A stretch of DNA of 7,123 bases from contig JBDLTT010000009.1 of assembly GCA_039805725.1 (NCBI GenBank), forward strand, positions 1 to 7,123. Direction: 5' to 3'. Every line of letters begins with the position of its first letter. Position 1 is the first letter of the stretch. The translations under genes and the position numbers were made by a program. This stretch comes from Fluviibacter sp039805725 (GTDB lineage Bacteria > Pseudomonadota > Gammaproteobacteria > Burkholderiales > Rhodocyclaceae). Below, piece by piece: positions 1 to 4,239 of this stretch. The notes under the pieces are model-generated. The model made no database searches, had not been told where the DNA came from, and worked only from the letters and a program-made list of their open reading frames with translations.

Positions 1-379
1 TCATTGCTGACATTTCTTTACGCTGTACTTTTGCATCTTGCTGTTCGATAACAGCGTTAGCGCATTGTTCAAAGCCAGCACGACTGTTAAGTACATACCC
101 TTGTCGCTGCTTGTAGTTCACTTCGTCGTAAAAGTCTTTCGCAGCTTCTAATGCCCGCCGCTTGTCTGTTTCTTTAGTACTACGGCGCAGTATCTTGCCG
201 TCGGTGTAGTAGCGCACCCACCAAAACGGTGACGCTGCCAACTGATAGATAACCAGCTTTTTAGGATAGTTGGGGACTTGCGTAAGGTTCTGCGCTGACG
301 TGCGGTGCTTGCCACTCGTTGCAGCGTCGCTTTTTATGACGGTTAGCGCAGCCTTCTTCACAGCCGACAGCCCCACCAC
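1..379 (-). CDS. Partial phage/island-type integrase (tyrosine recombinase family), N-terminal 126 residues
   Basis: The reverse strand is open from a GTG at 377-379 to the window edge (126 codons), so the C-terminal catalytic part is missing. Around residues 51-85 it reads SPFWWVRYYTDGKILRRSTK followed by ETDKRRALEAAKDFYDEV. This is the three-strand 'W-x-R-Y..DGK..R.ST.T..K..A...A..F' pattern of the arm-DNA-binding N-terminal region of phage-type site-specific integrases. The next stretch is charged and helical (about residues 103-125), as expected at the start of the SAM-like core-binding domain. The frame is open further upstream but has no ATG. The tandem GTG codons at 374-379 are the best starts, and the Shine-Dalgarno is weak. 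The gene points away from the 3' end of the adjacent tRNA-Pro, the usual position of an integrase beside its own attachment site. Its base composition is more AT-rich than the housekeeping genes to the right. The family call rests on the N-terminus only; the catalytic R-H-R-Y residues lie outside the window. Confidence 0.82.
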   Translation of the reverse strand, partial: MVGLSAVKKAALTVIKSDAATSGKHRTSAQNLTQVPNYPKKLVIYQLAASPFWWVRYYTDGKILRRSTKETDKRRALEAAKDFYDEVNYKQRQGYVLNSRAGFEQCANAVIEQQDAKVQRKEMSAM

Positions 380-397
380 AACTGCTTTACAGCAGTT
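380..397. repeat. Perfect inverted repeat abutting the integrase start codon
   Basis: AACTGCT (380-386) and AGCAGTT (391-397) form a perfect 7-bp stem with loop TTAC. It sits immediately upstream of the integrase GTG. On the + strand it is followed by three more T residues, so it could act as a weak terminator for transcription entering the integrase from the tRNA side. On the - strand it would be an mRNA hairpin directly in front of the start codon. A DNA-level role as a recombinase or regulator site is equally possible. Confidence 0.5.
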
Positions 398-413
398 TTT
401 GGTACATAACCAA

Positions 414-442
414 ATAATAGAGTGGGAGCGAAATCTAACATA
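414..442 (-). promoter_or_regulatory. Weak candidate promoter for the integrase
   Basis: On the - strand a good -10 box TATTAT (414-419) lies about 35 nt before the integrase GTG. The best -35 at 17-nt spacing (TATGTT, 437-442) is poor. The 24-bp inverted repeat at 444-467 lies directly upstream, where an activator or repressor could act. The call rests mainly on the -10 box. Confidence 0.25.
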
Positions 443-443
443 A

Positions 444-467
444 GTAGTTTAGTGTAAACTAAACTAC
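444..467. repeat. Perfect 10-bp inverted repeat between integrase and tRNA
   Basis: GTAGTTTAGT (444-453) is followed by the spacer GTAA and its exact reverse complement ACTAAACTAC (458-467). No gene covers it. It lies just upstream of the possible integrase -10/-35 region, so an operator or a recombinase/excisionase binding site is plausible. Read on the - strand as RNA it forms a 10-bp AT-rich hairpin downstream of the tRNA, followed by a weakly T-rich stretch. A transcription-end role for the tRNA unit is the alternative. Confidence 0.6.
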
Positions 468-492
468 AATCATTTCCTACCGCTCAGCCTAA

Positions 493-509
493 CCAGTTGA
501 TTTAACTGG
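493..509. repeat. Short inverted repeat just beyond the tRNA 3' end
   Basis: CCAGTT (493-498) and AACTGG (504-509) are exact reverse complements around the spacer GATTT, 6 nt beyond the CCA end of the tRNA. In the tRNA precursor this would be a small hairpin in the trailer. As DNA it resembles a pair of inverted recombinase half-sites. No T-run follows it on the tRNA strand, so an intrinsic terminator is unlikely. Confidence 0.45.
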
Positions 510-515
510 AAATTA

Positions 516-560
516 TGGTCGGGGTGAGAGGATTCGAACCTCCGGCCTCTACGTCCCGAA
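516..560. other. Probable chromosomal attachment site of the integrated element (3' half of tRNA-Pro)
   Basis: Inference from layout: integrases encoded beside a tRNA 3' end normally recombine within its 3' half, anywhere from the anticodon loop to the CCA end. The element would then lie to the left of about base 516. The second copy of the repeated tRNA tail (the other junction) is not in the window, so the crossover limits cannot be set. Confidence 0.35.
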
Positions 561-592
561 CGTAGCGCTCTACCAGGCTAAGCTACACCCCG
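516..592 (-). tRNA. tRNA-Pro, anticodon CGG
   Basis: This is a complete 77-nt tRNA on the reverse strand with encoded CCA (516-518). The acceptor arms CGGGGTG and CACCCCG pair over 7 bp. The D-loop contains AGCCTGGTAG. The anticodon stem is CTACG/CGTAG with loop TTCGGGA, which places anticodon CGG at 556-558. The T arm is GGAGG-TTCGAAT-CCTCT. A C at position 1 and the overall sequence closely resemble enterobacterial tRNA-Pro(CGG). It reads the codon CCG. The gene is intact even though an integrase lies directly beyond its 3' end, as expected when an integrating element restores the tRNA 3' part. Confidence 0.97.
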
Positions 593-636
593 ACAGGCTG
601 AGCAATCAGAAATGACCTGCACAAACAAGAGGCGCG

Positions 637-665
637 ATTGTAGCAAACCCGCTCCCGCTTTGAAA
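637..665 (-). promoter_or_regulatory. Promoter of tRNA-Pro
   Basis: On the - strand, -35 TTTCAA (660-665) and -10 TACAAT (637-642) are separated by exactly 17 nt. The predicted start near 630 leaves a leader of roughly 38 nt before the mature tRNA. The bases following the -10 are CGCGCC, a GC-rich discriminator typical of stringently controlled stable-RNA promoters. The -35 is moderate and the -10 good. Confidence 0.6.
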
Positions 666-682
666 GCCCAAACGCATTCGGT

Positions 683-859
683 CTAATCCGTCTCTGGGAT
701 CATTGTCGCCAGTTGTTGCAGCCAGAACTCCGTGGCGATCGTGGCGGCGTTTATCCAACTAAAATAACTGAACTTCAGCAAATCCAGTTTGTAGTCGCCC
801 ACTTGGGAAAGCGGGGCCGGAACCCAGGGGGTTCCGGCATTCGTTTTAGGATGATCCAC
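683..859 (-). CDS. Candidate small protein of 58 residues, unknown function
   Basis: An open frame begins with GTG at 857-859, 5 nt past the stop of the upstream lipoprotein gene, and ends at TAG 683-685. TTG at 860-862 is an alternative start. The product runs from VDHPKTNAGTPWVPAPLSQV through DYKLDLLKFSYFSWINAAT to EFWLQQLATMIPETD: a Pro-rich head, then a probably amphipathic helical part rich in Trp, Phe and Leu. Codon choice is ordinary for this GC-rich genome. There is no signal peptide and no family I recognise. No clear Shine-Dalgarno precedes the start, so translation would probably rely on reinitiation from the lipoprotein stop. A 10-bp inverted repeat lies inside the frame (816-838). 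Alternatives are a decayed gene tail or a chance frame. Confidence 0.42.
   Translation of the reverse strand: MDHPKTNAGTPWVPAPLSQVGDYKLDLLKFSYFSWINAATIATEFWLQQLATMIPETD
816..847. terminator. Strong GC hairpin, possible transcription terminator
   Basis: GCCGGAACCC (816-825) and GGGTTCCGGC (829-838) form a perfect 10-bp stem with loop AGG. On the + strand it is followed by ATTCGTTTT, a short imperfect T-tract. On the - strand, downstream of the lipoprotein gene, it is followed by CCCCGCTTTCCC, which lacks a real T-run. It may end the lipoprotein transcript with factor help or stabilise its 3' end. It also falls within the small open frame 683-859. Confidence 0.4.
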
Positions 860-864
860 CAAGA

Positions 865-1428
865 TTAGCGTTCGTAGGTTTCACCCGAGTAATAAGGCAC
901 GCAATACGCCGGTTCGTTGTCCCCATTTGAAAAAAGCAGATCAGGCGTTGTGATGGCCCCATTCACTTTCATCGTACTATCGTCGAAGGTGATCGAGTAG
1001 ACGCCGCGCTCATTACCATTACAGAATCCGTAATTCCAGTCGATCTGACGAAGATTGCTAAAGTGCTCAACCGATCGTTGCGGCCCCAATATTTTGTGGA
1101 CCTGGGCACCATCCATGCCATTCTTGACCAGCACAAAATTTTTAAGATTCATCACCTGTTCAACACGCGTCACAAGACCCTGGTCATCAAAGTACACCAT
1201 GAAGGTCACGAAACCGGTCGGCTGATTGGAGTAGGCGGCCTGAATCACCTTGCCCTGGCTGTTACGCCAGGTCATATCCGGCTTGCCGACCGACTGCTCC
1301 ACTTGCGCGACACTGGCCCCCGGCTTGATACTGGCACCCGGAATCGCCGATGCACAGCCGGTCAGCACCGCAGCGCTTAAAACAGCGGTTGCAACACCCG
1401 TTAGCGCGTGAAATTGTTTCTTGATCAT
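865..1428 (-). CDS. Outer-membrane-type lipoprotein with two BamE/SmpA-like modules
   Basis: The product has 187 residues. The ATG at 1426-1428 is chosen because AAAGGAG precedes it by 6-7 nt and a lipoprotein signal starts there; a longer upstream frame has no such support. Residues 1-24 are a basic start plus hydrophobic segment ending in the lipobox LTGC, with lipidated Cys25 followed by Ala, which does not signal inner-membrane retention. The mature part holds two similar modules. Residues 36-93 (PGASVAQVEQSVGKPD, then YFDDQGLVTRVEQV) and 103-158 (NGMDGAQVHKILGP, then YSITFDDSTMKVNGAI) each follow the 'G.s..qV...lG.P ... v.FDd.g.v' plan of the SmpA/OmlA/BamE fold. Cys136 and Cys176 could form a disulfide. 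Partner and precise role are unknown; it is too large and duplicated to be called BamE itself. The neighbouring cytochrome gene is divergent, and a small frame follows at 683-859. Confidence 0.8.
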   Translation of the reverse strand: MIKKQFHALTGVATAVLSAAVLTGCASAIPGASIKPGASVAQVEQSVGKPDMTWRNSQGKVIQAAYSNQPTGFVTFMVYFDDQGLVTRVEQVMNLKNFVLVKNGMDGAQVHKILGPQRSVEHFSNLRQIDWNYGFCNGNERGVYSITFDDSTMKVNGAITTPDLLFSNGDNEPAYCVPYYSGETYER

Positions 1429-1462
1429 CTCAGACTCCTTTGTCCCAGAGGCAAAATAAGAC

Positions 1463-1478
1463 ACGTTAAAATTAACGT
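1463..1478. promoter_or_regulatory. Perfect 16-bp palindromic operator candidate between divergent genes
   Basis: ACGTTAA-AA-TTAACGT has two exact 7-bp half-sites around a 2-bp centre. It lies in the 135-bp gap between the lipoprotein and cytochrome genes. Its right half overlaps the possible -35 box of the cytochrome promoter (1472-1477). This suggests a dimeric regulator acting on one or both genes; which regulator is unknown. Confidence 0.4.
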
Positions 1479-1500
1479 TATGCTGCATTAAGCCTTTAAT
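1472..1500 (+). promoter_or_regulatory. Candidate promoter of the cytochrome c gene
   Basis: TTAACG (1472-1477) and TTTAAT (1495-1500) are separated by 17 nt, matching the sigma70 consensus at 4 and 5 of 6 positions. The start would be near 1507, leaving a leader of about 57 nt. I found no equally good promoter for the divergent lipoprotein gene. Confidence 0.33.
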
Positions 1501-1563
1501 AAGCTCGGGCTGCAAGTGCTGGGCTATGCTTACGATCAACCAACCTGCCAGAGGATACACCCC

Positions 1564-2007
1564 ATGTGGCTACGCTACGCACCCCACCTGATTGCCCTGT
1601 TGGCAACCGCTCACTTCGCCACCTCAAGTCTTGCCGCCGAGCCACACCGTTTCGGCAAGGCGGCCATGAGCGGCGAACAGACCTATAAAGCCGTCTGCGT
1701 CACGTGTCACGGCCACGGCCTGGCGGGCGCCCCGCGCGCTGGCAACCGGCAGGCCTGGGCGCCACTGATCGCCGAAGGCTACGAAGACCTGGTCGGCAGT
1801 GCACTCACTGGCGTGCGCATGATGCCCCCCAAAGGCGGCGCACCCGAGCTGTATGACATCGAAGTAGCGCGCGCCGTTGTTTATATGGCCAGTCTCGCTG
1901 GCGGCAAATTTCCCGAACCTACCGAGGCCAACGTCAAAGCCGCCCGGATCGATGGTGAAAAACGCCACACGGAACGACTGAAAAAGGCCGCGGCGAGCCG
2001 CCAATAA
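1564..2007 (+). CDS. Periplasmic c5-type monohaem cytochrome c
   Basis: The product has 147 residues. The ATG at 1564 is preceded by AGAGGA at 7-nt spacing and begins a signal peptide; the frame extends upstream without support. Residues 1 to about 25 form an export signal (hydrophobic ALLATAHFATSSLAA, cleavage near Ala25), placing the protein in the periplasm. The haem motif is CVTCH (Cys45, Cys48, His49). The probable sixth ligand is Met87 in MMPPKGG, the signature of the cytochrome c5 subfamily of class I cytochromes. Next comes a closing helix (EVARAVVYMASLAG, 100-113) and a charged tail (EKRHTERLKKAA) of unknown purpose. A role as a soluble electron carrier is inferred from family; the donor and acceptor cannot be told. 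It converges on the DUF1622 gene, with stops 15 nt apart. Confidence 0.92.
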   Translation: MWLRYAPHLIALLATAHFATSSLAAEPHRFGKAAMSGEQTYKAVCVTCHGHGLAGAPRAGNRQAWAPLIAEGYEDLVGSALTGVRMMPPKGGAPELYDIEVARAVVYMASLAGGKFPEPTEANVKAARIDGEKRHTERLKKAAASRQ

Positions 2008-2014
2008 CGGCGGC
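1997..2014. other. Short GC hairpin over the convergent gene ends
   Basis: GCCGCC (1997-2002) and GGCGGC (2009-2014) form a 6-bp stem around the stop codon of the cytochrome gene, between two convergent genes. There is no adjacent T-run on either strand, so it is at best a weak bidirectional end signal. Confidence 0.2.
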
Positions 2015-2022
2015 GCACGCGC

Positions 2023-2379
2023 TTAGGACTTTGGTATCCGGGCGTCCTTCTGCCAGGGCCAGCGACCTTCCATTTCCAGAATCAGCGACCAGCTGAGGAA
2101 GGTCCGGATCGCCACAATGGCCGCCAATACGGCCACGCTGAGCAAGGTCGGGCTCACCGCCACGGTACGGATGATGTCCGCCGCCACCAGCACTTCCAGT
2201 CCCAGCAACAAGGTGCGGGTGATCTGGTTGCGCACCATCTTGTAAGCGTAGTCGACGCCCTGACTGCTCAGATCCAGCGGGAAACGGATCATGCCCCAGA
2301 GCACCCCCAGCACGATCACAGCAACACCAAGGGCGTCGCCCCACTCGCCCATTAACTCGATGAAACCCAGATGATTCAT
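2023..2379 (-). CDS. DUF1622 family small membrane protein
   Basis: The product has 118 residues. Two ATG codons are adjacent. The second (2377-2379) lies 5 nt after a perfect AGGAGG (2385-2390) and is preferred; the first (2380-2382) leaves only 2 nt. Three hydrophobic segments appear at about residues 14-32, 56-74 and 78-100. The second carries TRTLLLGLEVLVAADII and the third is followed by FLSWSLILEMEGRWPW, the conserved 'LGLEfliAADIi.T' and 'ls.sle.EieGrwPW' stretches that define DUF1622. The family is an uncharacterised inner-membrane protein family with no known reaction. The gene starts 14 nt after the ispB stop on the same strand and is very likely co-transcribed with it. That gives only a loose hint of a link to quinone or membrane metabolism. 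Confidence 0.88.
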   Translation of the reverse strand: MNHLGFIELMGEWGDALGVAVIVLGVLWGMIRFPLDLSSQGVDYAYKMVRNQITRTLLLGLEVLVAADIIRTVAVSPTLLSVAVLAAIVAIRTFLSWSLILEMEGRWPWQKDARIPKS

Positions 2380-2393
2380 CATCGCCTCCTGAT

Positions 2394-3392
2394 TTAGTGG
2401 CTTCGCGCGACCGCAAAATCGGCCAAGTCTTCCAGCGCCTGCTTGTAGATCGAATCCGGCAAACTTGCCAAGGCGTTACGCGCCAGCGTCGCCTCTTGGC
2501 GCGCCGCCGCGCGTGCGGCATCGAGCGCACCGCTCTCGTGCACCGTTTTCAGAACGGCGTCGAAGTCTTCCAGCCCACCGGATTCAATCGCCTTGCGGAT
2601 CGCCGCCGCAATTTCCGGCGTGCCACGGTCCCGCGCGTAAATCAGCGGTAGCGTTGGCTTGCCTTCGGCCAGATCATCGCCCAGGTGTTTACCGGTATCG
2701 GCTTCGTTGCCGGAATAATCCAGTACGTCGTCGATGATCTGGAACGCCGTGCCCAGATGCATGCCGTAGCGCGCCAAACCCTCCTCCAGCGCCGGCGATG
2801 CGTCGGCCAGCACGCCGCCCAAACGGGAAGCGGCTTCAAACAACTTGGCCGTCTTATAACGGATCACCTGCAGATAACGTTCTTCATTCACGTCGGCGTC
2901 GTGGCAGTTCATGAGCTGTAGTACTTCGCCCTCAGCAATGATGTTGGTCGCTTCCGATAGTACTTCCATCACCCGCATGCGCCCCACCGACACCATCATC
3001 TGGAAAGCACGGGAGTACAGAAAATCGCCGACCAGCACACTGGCGGCGTTACCGAACAGTTCGTTGGCTGTCTCGCGGCCACGGCGTAGGCTGGATTCGT
3101 CCACCACATCGTCGTGCAGCAGCGTCGCGGTATGAATAAATTCCACCACGGCCGCCAGCACCCGGGCCTGTTCCCCGGCCGCACCGCAAGCGCCTGCCGT
3201 CAGCAACAGCAGCGCCGGACGTAGCCGCTTGCCGCCGCTGTGGATGATGTACTCGGAGACCTGGCGCACCAGCACCACCTCGGAATGCAGCGAGGTACGG
3301 ATGACGTCATCCACCTGCCGCATCTCATCAGCAATGAGTTCGACAAACAGGGGCTTGGCGGGGTGAGCGGGTTGATTGGGGCTGGCAGTCAC
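2394..3392 (-). CDS. ispB: Long-chain polyprenyl diphosphate synthase (octaprenyl diphosphate synthase type)
   Basis: The 332-residue product (E. coli IspB has 323) condenses farnesyl diphosphate with isopentenyl diphosphate units to make the all-trans side chain of ubiquinone or menaquinone in the cytoplasm. Visible trans-prenyltransferase motifs are GGKRLRPA (residues 53-60, diphosphate binding), the first Asp-rich motif DDVVD (94-98) followed by RRGRETAN, EGEVLQL (154-160), YKTAKLF (179-185), and the second Asp-rich motif DDVLD (221-225), then GKPTLPL (244-250). All metal-binding aspartates are present. The start is GTG at 3390-3392, because an in-frame stop lies just upstream and the next Met (residue 24) would remove the first helix. 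The Shine-Dalgarno is weak. The gene is divergent from rplU, the usual arrangement in gammaproteobacteria, and heads a two-gene unit with the DUF1622 gene. The exact chain length of the product cannot be read from sequence. Confidence 0.95.
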   Translation of the reverse strand: MTASPNQPAHPAKPLFVELIADEMRQVDDVIRTSLHSEVVLVRQVSEYIIHSGGKRLRPALLLLTAGACGAAGEQARVLAAVVEFIHTATLLHDDVVDESSLRRGRETANELFGNAASVLVGDFLYSRAFQMMVSVGRMRVMEVLSEATNIIAEGEVLQLMNCHDADVNEERYLQVIRYKTAKLFEAASRLGGVLADASPALEEGLARYGMHLGTAFQIIDDVLDYSGNEADTGKHLGDDLAEGKPTLPLIYARDRGTPEIAAAIRKAIESGGLEDFDAVLKTVHESGALDAARAAARQEATLARNALASLPDSIYKQALEDLADFAVARSH

Positions 3393-3426
3393 GCGAAAAA
3401 CCGGTTAAAAAGGCAATGAAGGGCCG

Positions 3427-3455
3427 AATTTACGGGCGCTCGGCGGTTGAGTCAA
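3427..3455 (-). promoter_or_regulatory. Promoter of ispB
   Basis: On the - strand, TTGACT (3450-3455) and TAAATT (3427-3432) are separated by 17 nt, matching 5 and 4 of 6 consensus bases. The predicted start is near 3420, giving a leader of about 28 nt before the GTG start. Confidence 0.6.
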
Positions 3456-3484
3456 GGAAAAGCGCGCCAGAAGGCCCAAGGGCT

Positions 3485-3513
3485 TTGACAACAAAGGATT
3501 TTTTACGTAAACT
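3485..3513 (+). promoter_or_regulatory. Strong sigma70 promoter of rplU-rpmA
   Basis: A perfect -35 TTGACA (3485-3490) is followed after exactly 17 nt by -10 TAAACT (3508-3513). The start would be near 3520, leaving a leader under 30 nt, too short for an elaborate regulatory RNA. Two small palindromes sit on the -10 region: TTACGTAA (3503-3510) and CGTAA-AC-TTACG (3506-3517). They might bind a regulator or be by-products of AT-rich sequence. The -35 box lies 29 bp from that of the divergent ispB promoter. Confidence 0.8.
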
Positions 3514-3548
3514 TACGAGTTCTTTGCAATATCCCTTTGGAGTCCAAC

Positions 3549-3860
3549 ATGTACGCGGTCATAAAAACCGGTGGCAAGCAGTATCGCGTTGCCGCTGGTG
3601 AAAAAATTAAAGTAGAACAGATACCGGCAGAAGTTGGCACCAAGATCACCCTCGACCAGGTTCTGATGGTCGGCGAAGGCGAAGCCGTGAAGATCGGCGC
3701 GCCGCTGGTGGCAGGTGCGAGCGTTTCGGCCACGGTTCTGAGCCAGGGTCGTCACGACAAAGTGCGCATTTTCAAAATGCGCCGTCGTAAGCACTACCAG
3801 AAGCGTCAGGGCCATCGTCAGAATTACACCGAACTGCAGATCGACACGATCGCAGGCTAA
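3549..3860 (+). CDS. rplU: 50S ribosomal protein L21
   Basis: The 103-residue product has the same length as E. coli L21. It begins MYAVIKTGGKQYRV and contains the conserved GRHDKVRIFKMRRRKHYQKR stretch (residues 68-87) with RQGHRQNYTELQI close behind. This very basic loop contacts 23S rRNA. The ATG at 3549 is chosen over an in-frame ATG at 3537 because GGAG (3539-3542) lies 6 nt before it and it matches the family N-terminus. It is first gene of the rplU-rpmA unit, and 36 nt separate it from rpmA. Confidence 0.98.
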   Translation: MYAVIKTGGKQYRVAAGEKIKVEQIPAEVGTKITLDQVLMVGEGEAVKIGAPLVAGASVSATVLSQGRHDKVRIFKMRRRKHYQKRQGHRQNYTELQIDTIAG

Positions 3861-3896
3861 TCCGGTCAACAATCTGGTTAAGAAGGAGCCTTACAC

Positions 3897-4157
3897 ATGG
3901 CACACAAAAAAGCAGGCGGTAGTTCACGTAACGGCCGCGACTCAGAAGCCAAACGACTTGGCGTCAAGCGTTACGGCGGTCAACTGGTTAAAGCCGGCAA
4001 CATCATCGTTCGCCAACGCGGCACCGAGTTCCATCCGGGCGACAACGTCGGCATGGGCAAGGATCACACCCTGTTCGCGCTGATCGACGGCACCGTCAAG
4101 TTCACCATCAAGGGCGAACAGAAGCGCCGCACGGTTGTCATTCAGCCGGCACAGTAA
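3897..4157 (+). CDS. rpmA: 50S ribosomal protein L27
   Basis: The product has 86 residues (85 in E. coli). It begins MAHKKAGGSSRNGRDS, the flexible N-terminal tail that reaches towards the peptidyl-transferase centre; there is no extra cleavable leader of the Firmicutes kind. The core carries KRYGGQLVKAGNIIVRQRG and FHPGDNVGMGKDHTLFAL. The Shine-Dalgarno AAGGAG lies 8 nt before the ATG. An intrinsic terminator follows, so rplU and rpmA form the main transcription unit here. Confidence 0.98.
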   Translation: MAHKKAGGSSRNGRDSEAKRLGVKRYGGQLVKAGNIIVRQRGTEFHPGDNVGMGKDHTLFALIDGTVKFTIKGEQKRRTVVIQPAQ

Positions 4158-4168
4158 TTCGTGTCTGT

Positions 4169-4183
4169 CGGGCAGCTTGCCCG
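4169..4183 (+). other. Small hairpin between rpmA and its terminator
   Basis: CGGGCA (4169-4174) and TGCCCG (4178-4183) form a 6-bp stem with loop GCT, 11 nt after the rpmA stop. No T-run follows. It may protect the rpmA mRNA end or be an arm of an attenuator; neither can be shown from sequence alone. Confidence 0.3.
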
Positions 4184-4193
4184 CTGGCACATT

Positions 4194-4227
4194 AAAGCCC
4201 TATCCTTACCGGTAGGGCTTTTTCTTT
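4194..4227 (+). terminator. Intrinsic terminator after rpmA
   Basis: AAAGCCCTA (4194-4202) pairs perfectly with TAGGGCTTT (4213-4221) across a 10-nt loop and runs into TTTTTCTTT (4219-4227). The T-tract ends only 12 nt before the obgE ATG. Expression of obgE, proB and coaE therefore needs read-through, a promoter upstream within rpmA that also crosses this hairpin, or regulated antitermination. Confidence 0.85.
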
Positions 4228-4239
4228 AGCAGAGCACCC

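Larger units (their letters stand above)
470..615. repeat. Interrupted inverted repeat flanking the tRNA gene (arms 470-490 and 595-615)
   Basis: The left arm reads TCATTTC (470-476), five unmatched bases, then GCTCAGCCT (482-490). The right arm, read on the - strand from 615 to 595, gives TCATTTC, five different bases, then GCTCAGCCT. That is 16 of 21 positions matched with identical spacing. The right arm ends 2 nt outside the mature tRNA 5' end. In the precursor transcript the leader could pair with the trailer through 9 bp and then 7 bp around an internal loop, enclosing the tRNA and the small 493-509 hairpin. A DNA-level role (recombinase arm sites) or chance remains possible. Confidence 0.45.

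Noticed and set aside
816..838. Clear intrinsic terminator for the lipoprotein gene
   Set aside because: The stem is strong, but the - strand sequence after it lacks a T-run, so I list it only as a possible terminator.
1063..1380. 105-codon open frame on the + strand inside the lipoprotein gene
   Set aside because: It is entirely antisense to a well-supported lipoprotein with a signal peptide and ribosome-binding site. Its product has no recognisable motif and a low-complexity His/Arg-rich composition typical of an antisense frame.
1516..1563. Upstream extension of the cytochrome c frame (start at 1516)
   Set aside because: It would place 16 residues ahead of a normal signal peptide. The ATG at 1564 has AGAGGA at proper spacing and begins the signal peptide.
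1934..2530. 198-codon open frame on the - strand spanning the cytochrome end, DUF1622 and the ispB end
   Set aside because: It runs in the wrong frame through DUF1622 and ispB, both of which have clear family motifs in another frame. Its Arg/Gly-rich product looks like a frame shadow.
3514..3548. Ribosomal-protein leader RNA controlling rplU
   Set aside because: The predicted leader is under 30 nt, too short for a structured autoregulatory element, and I see no stable fold in it.
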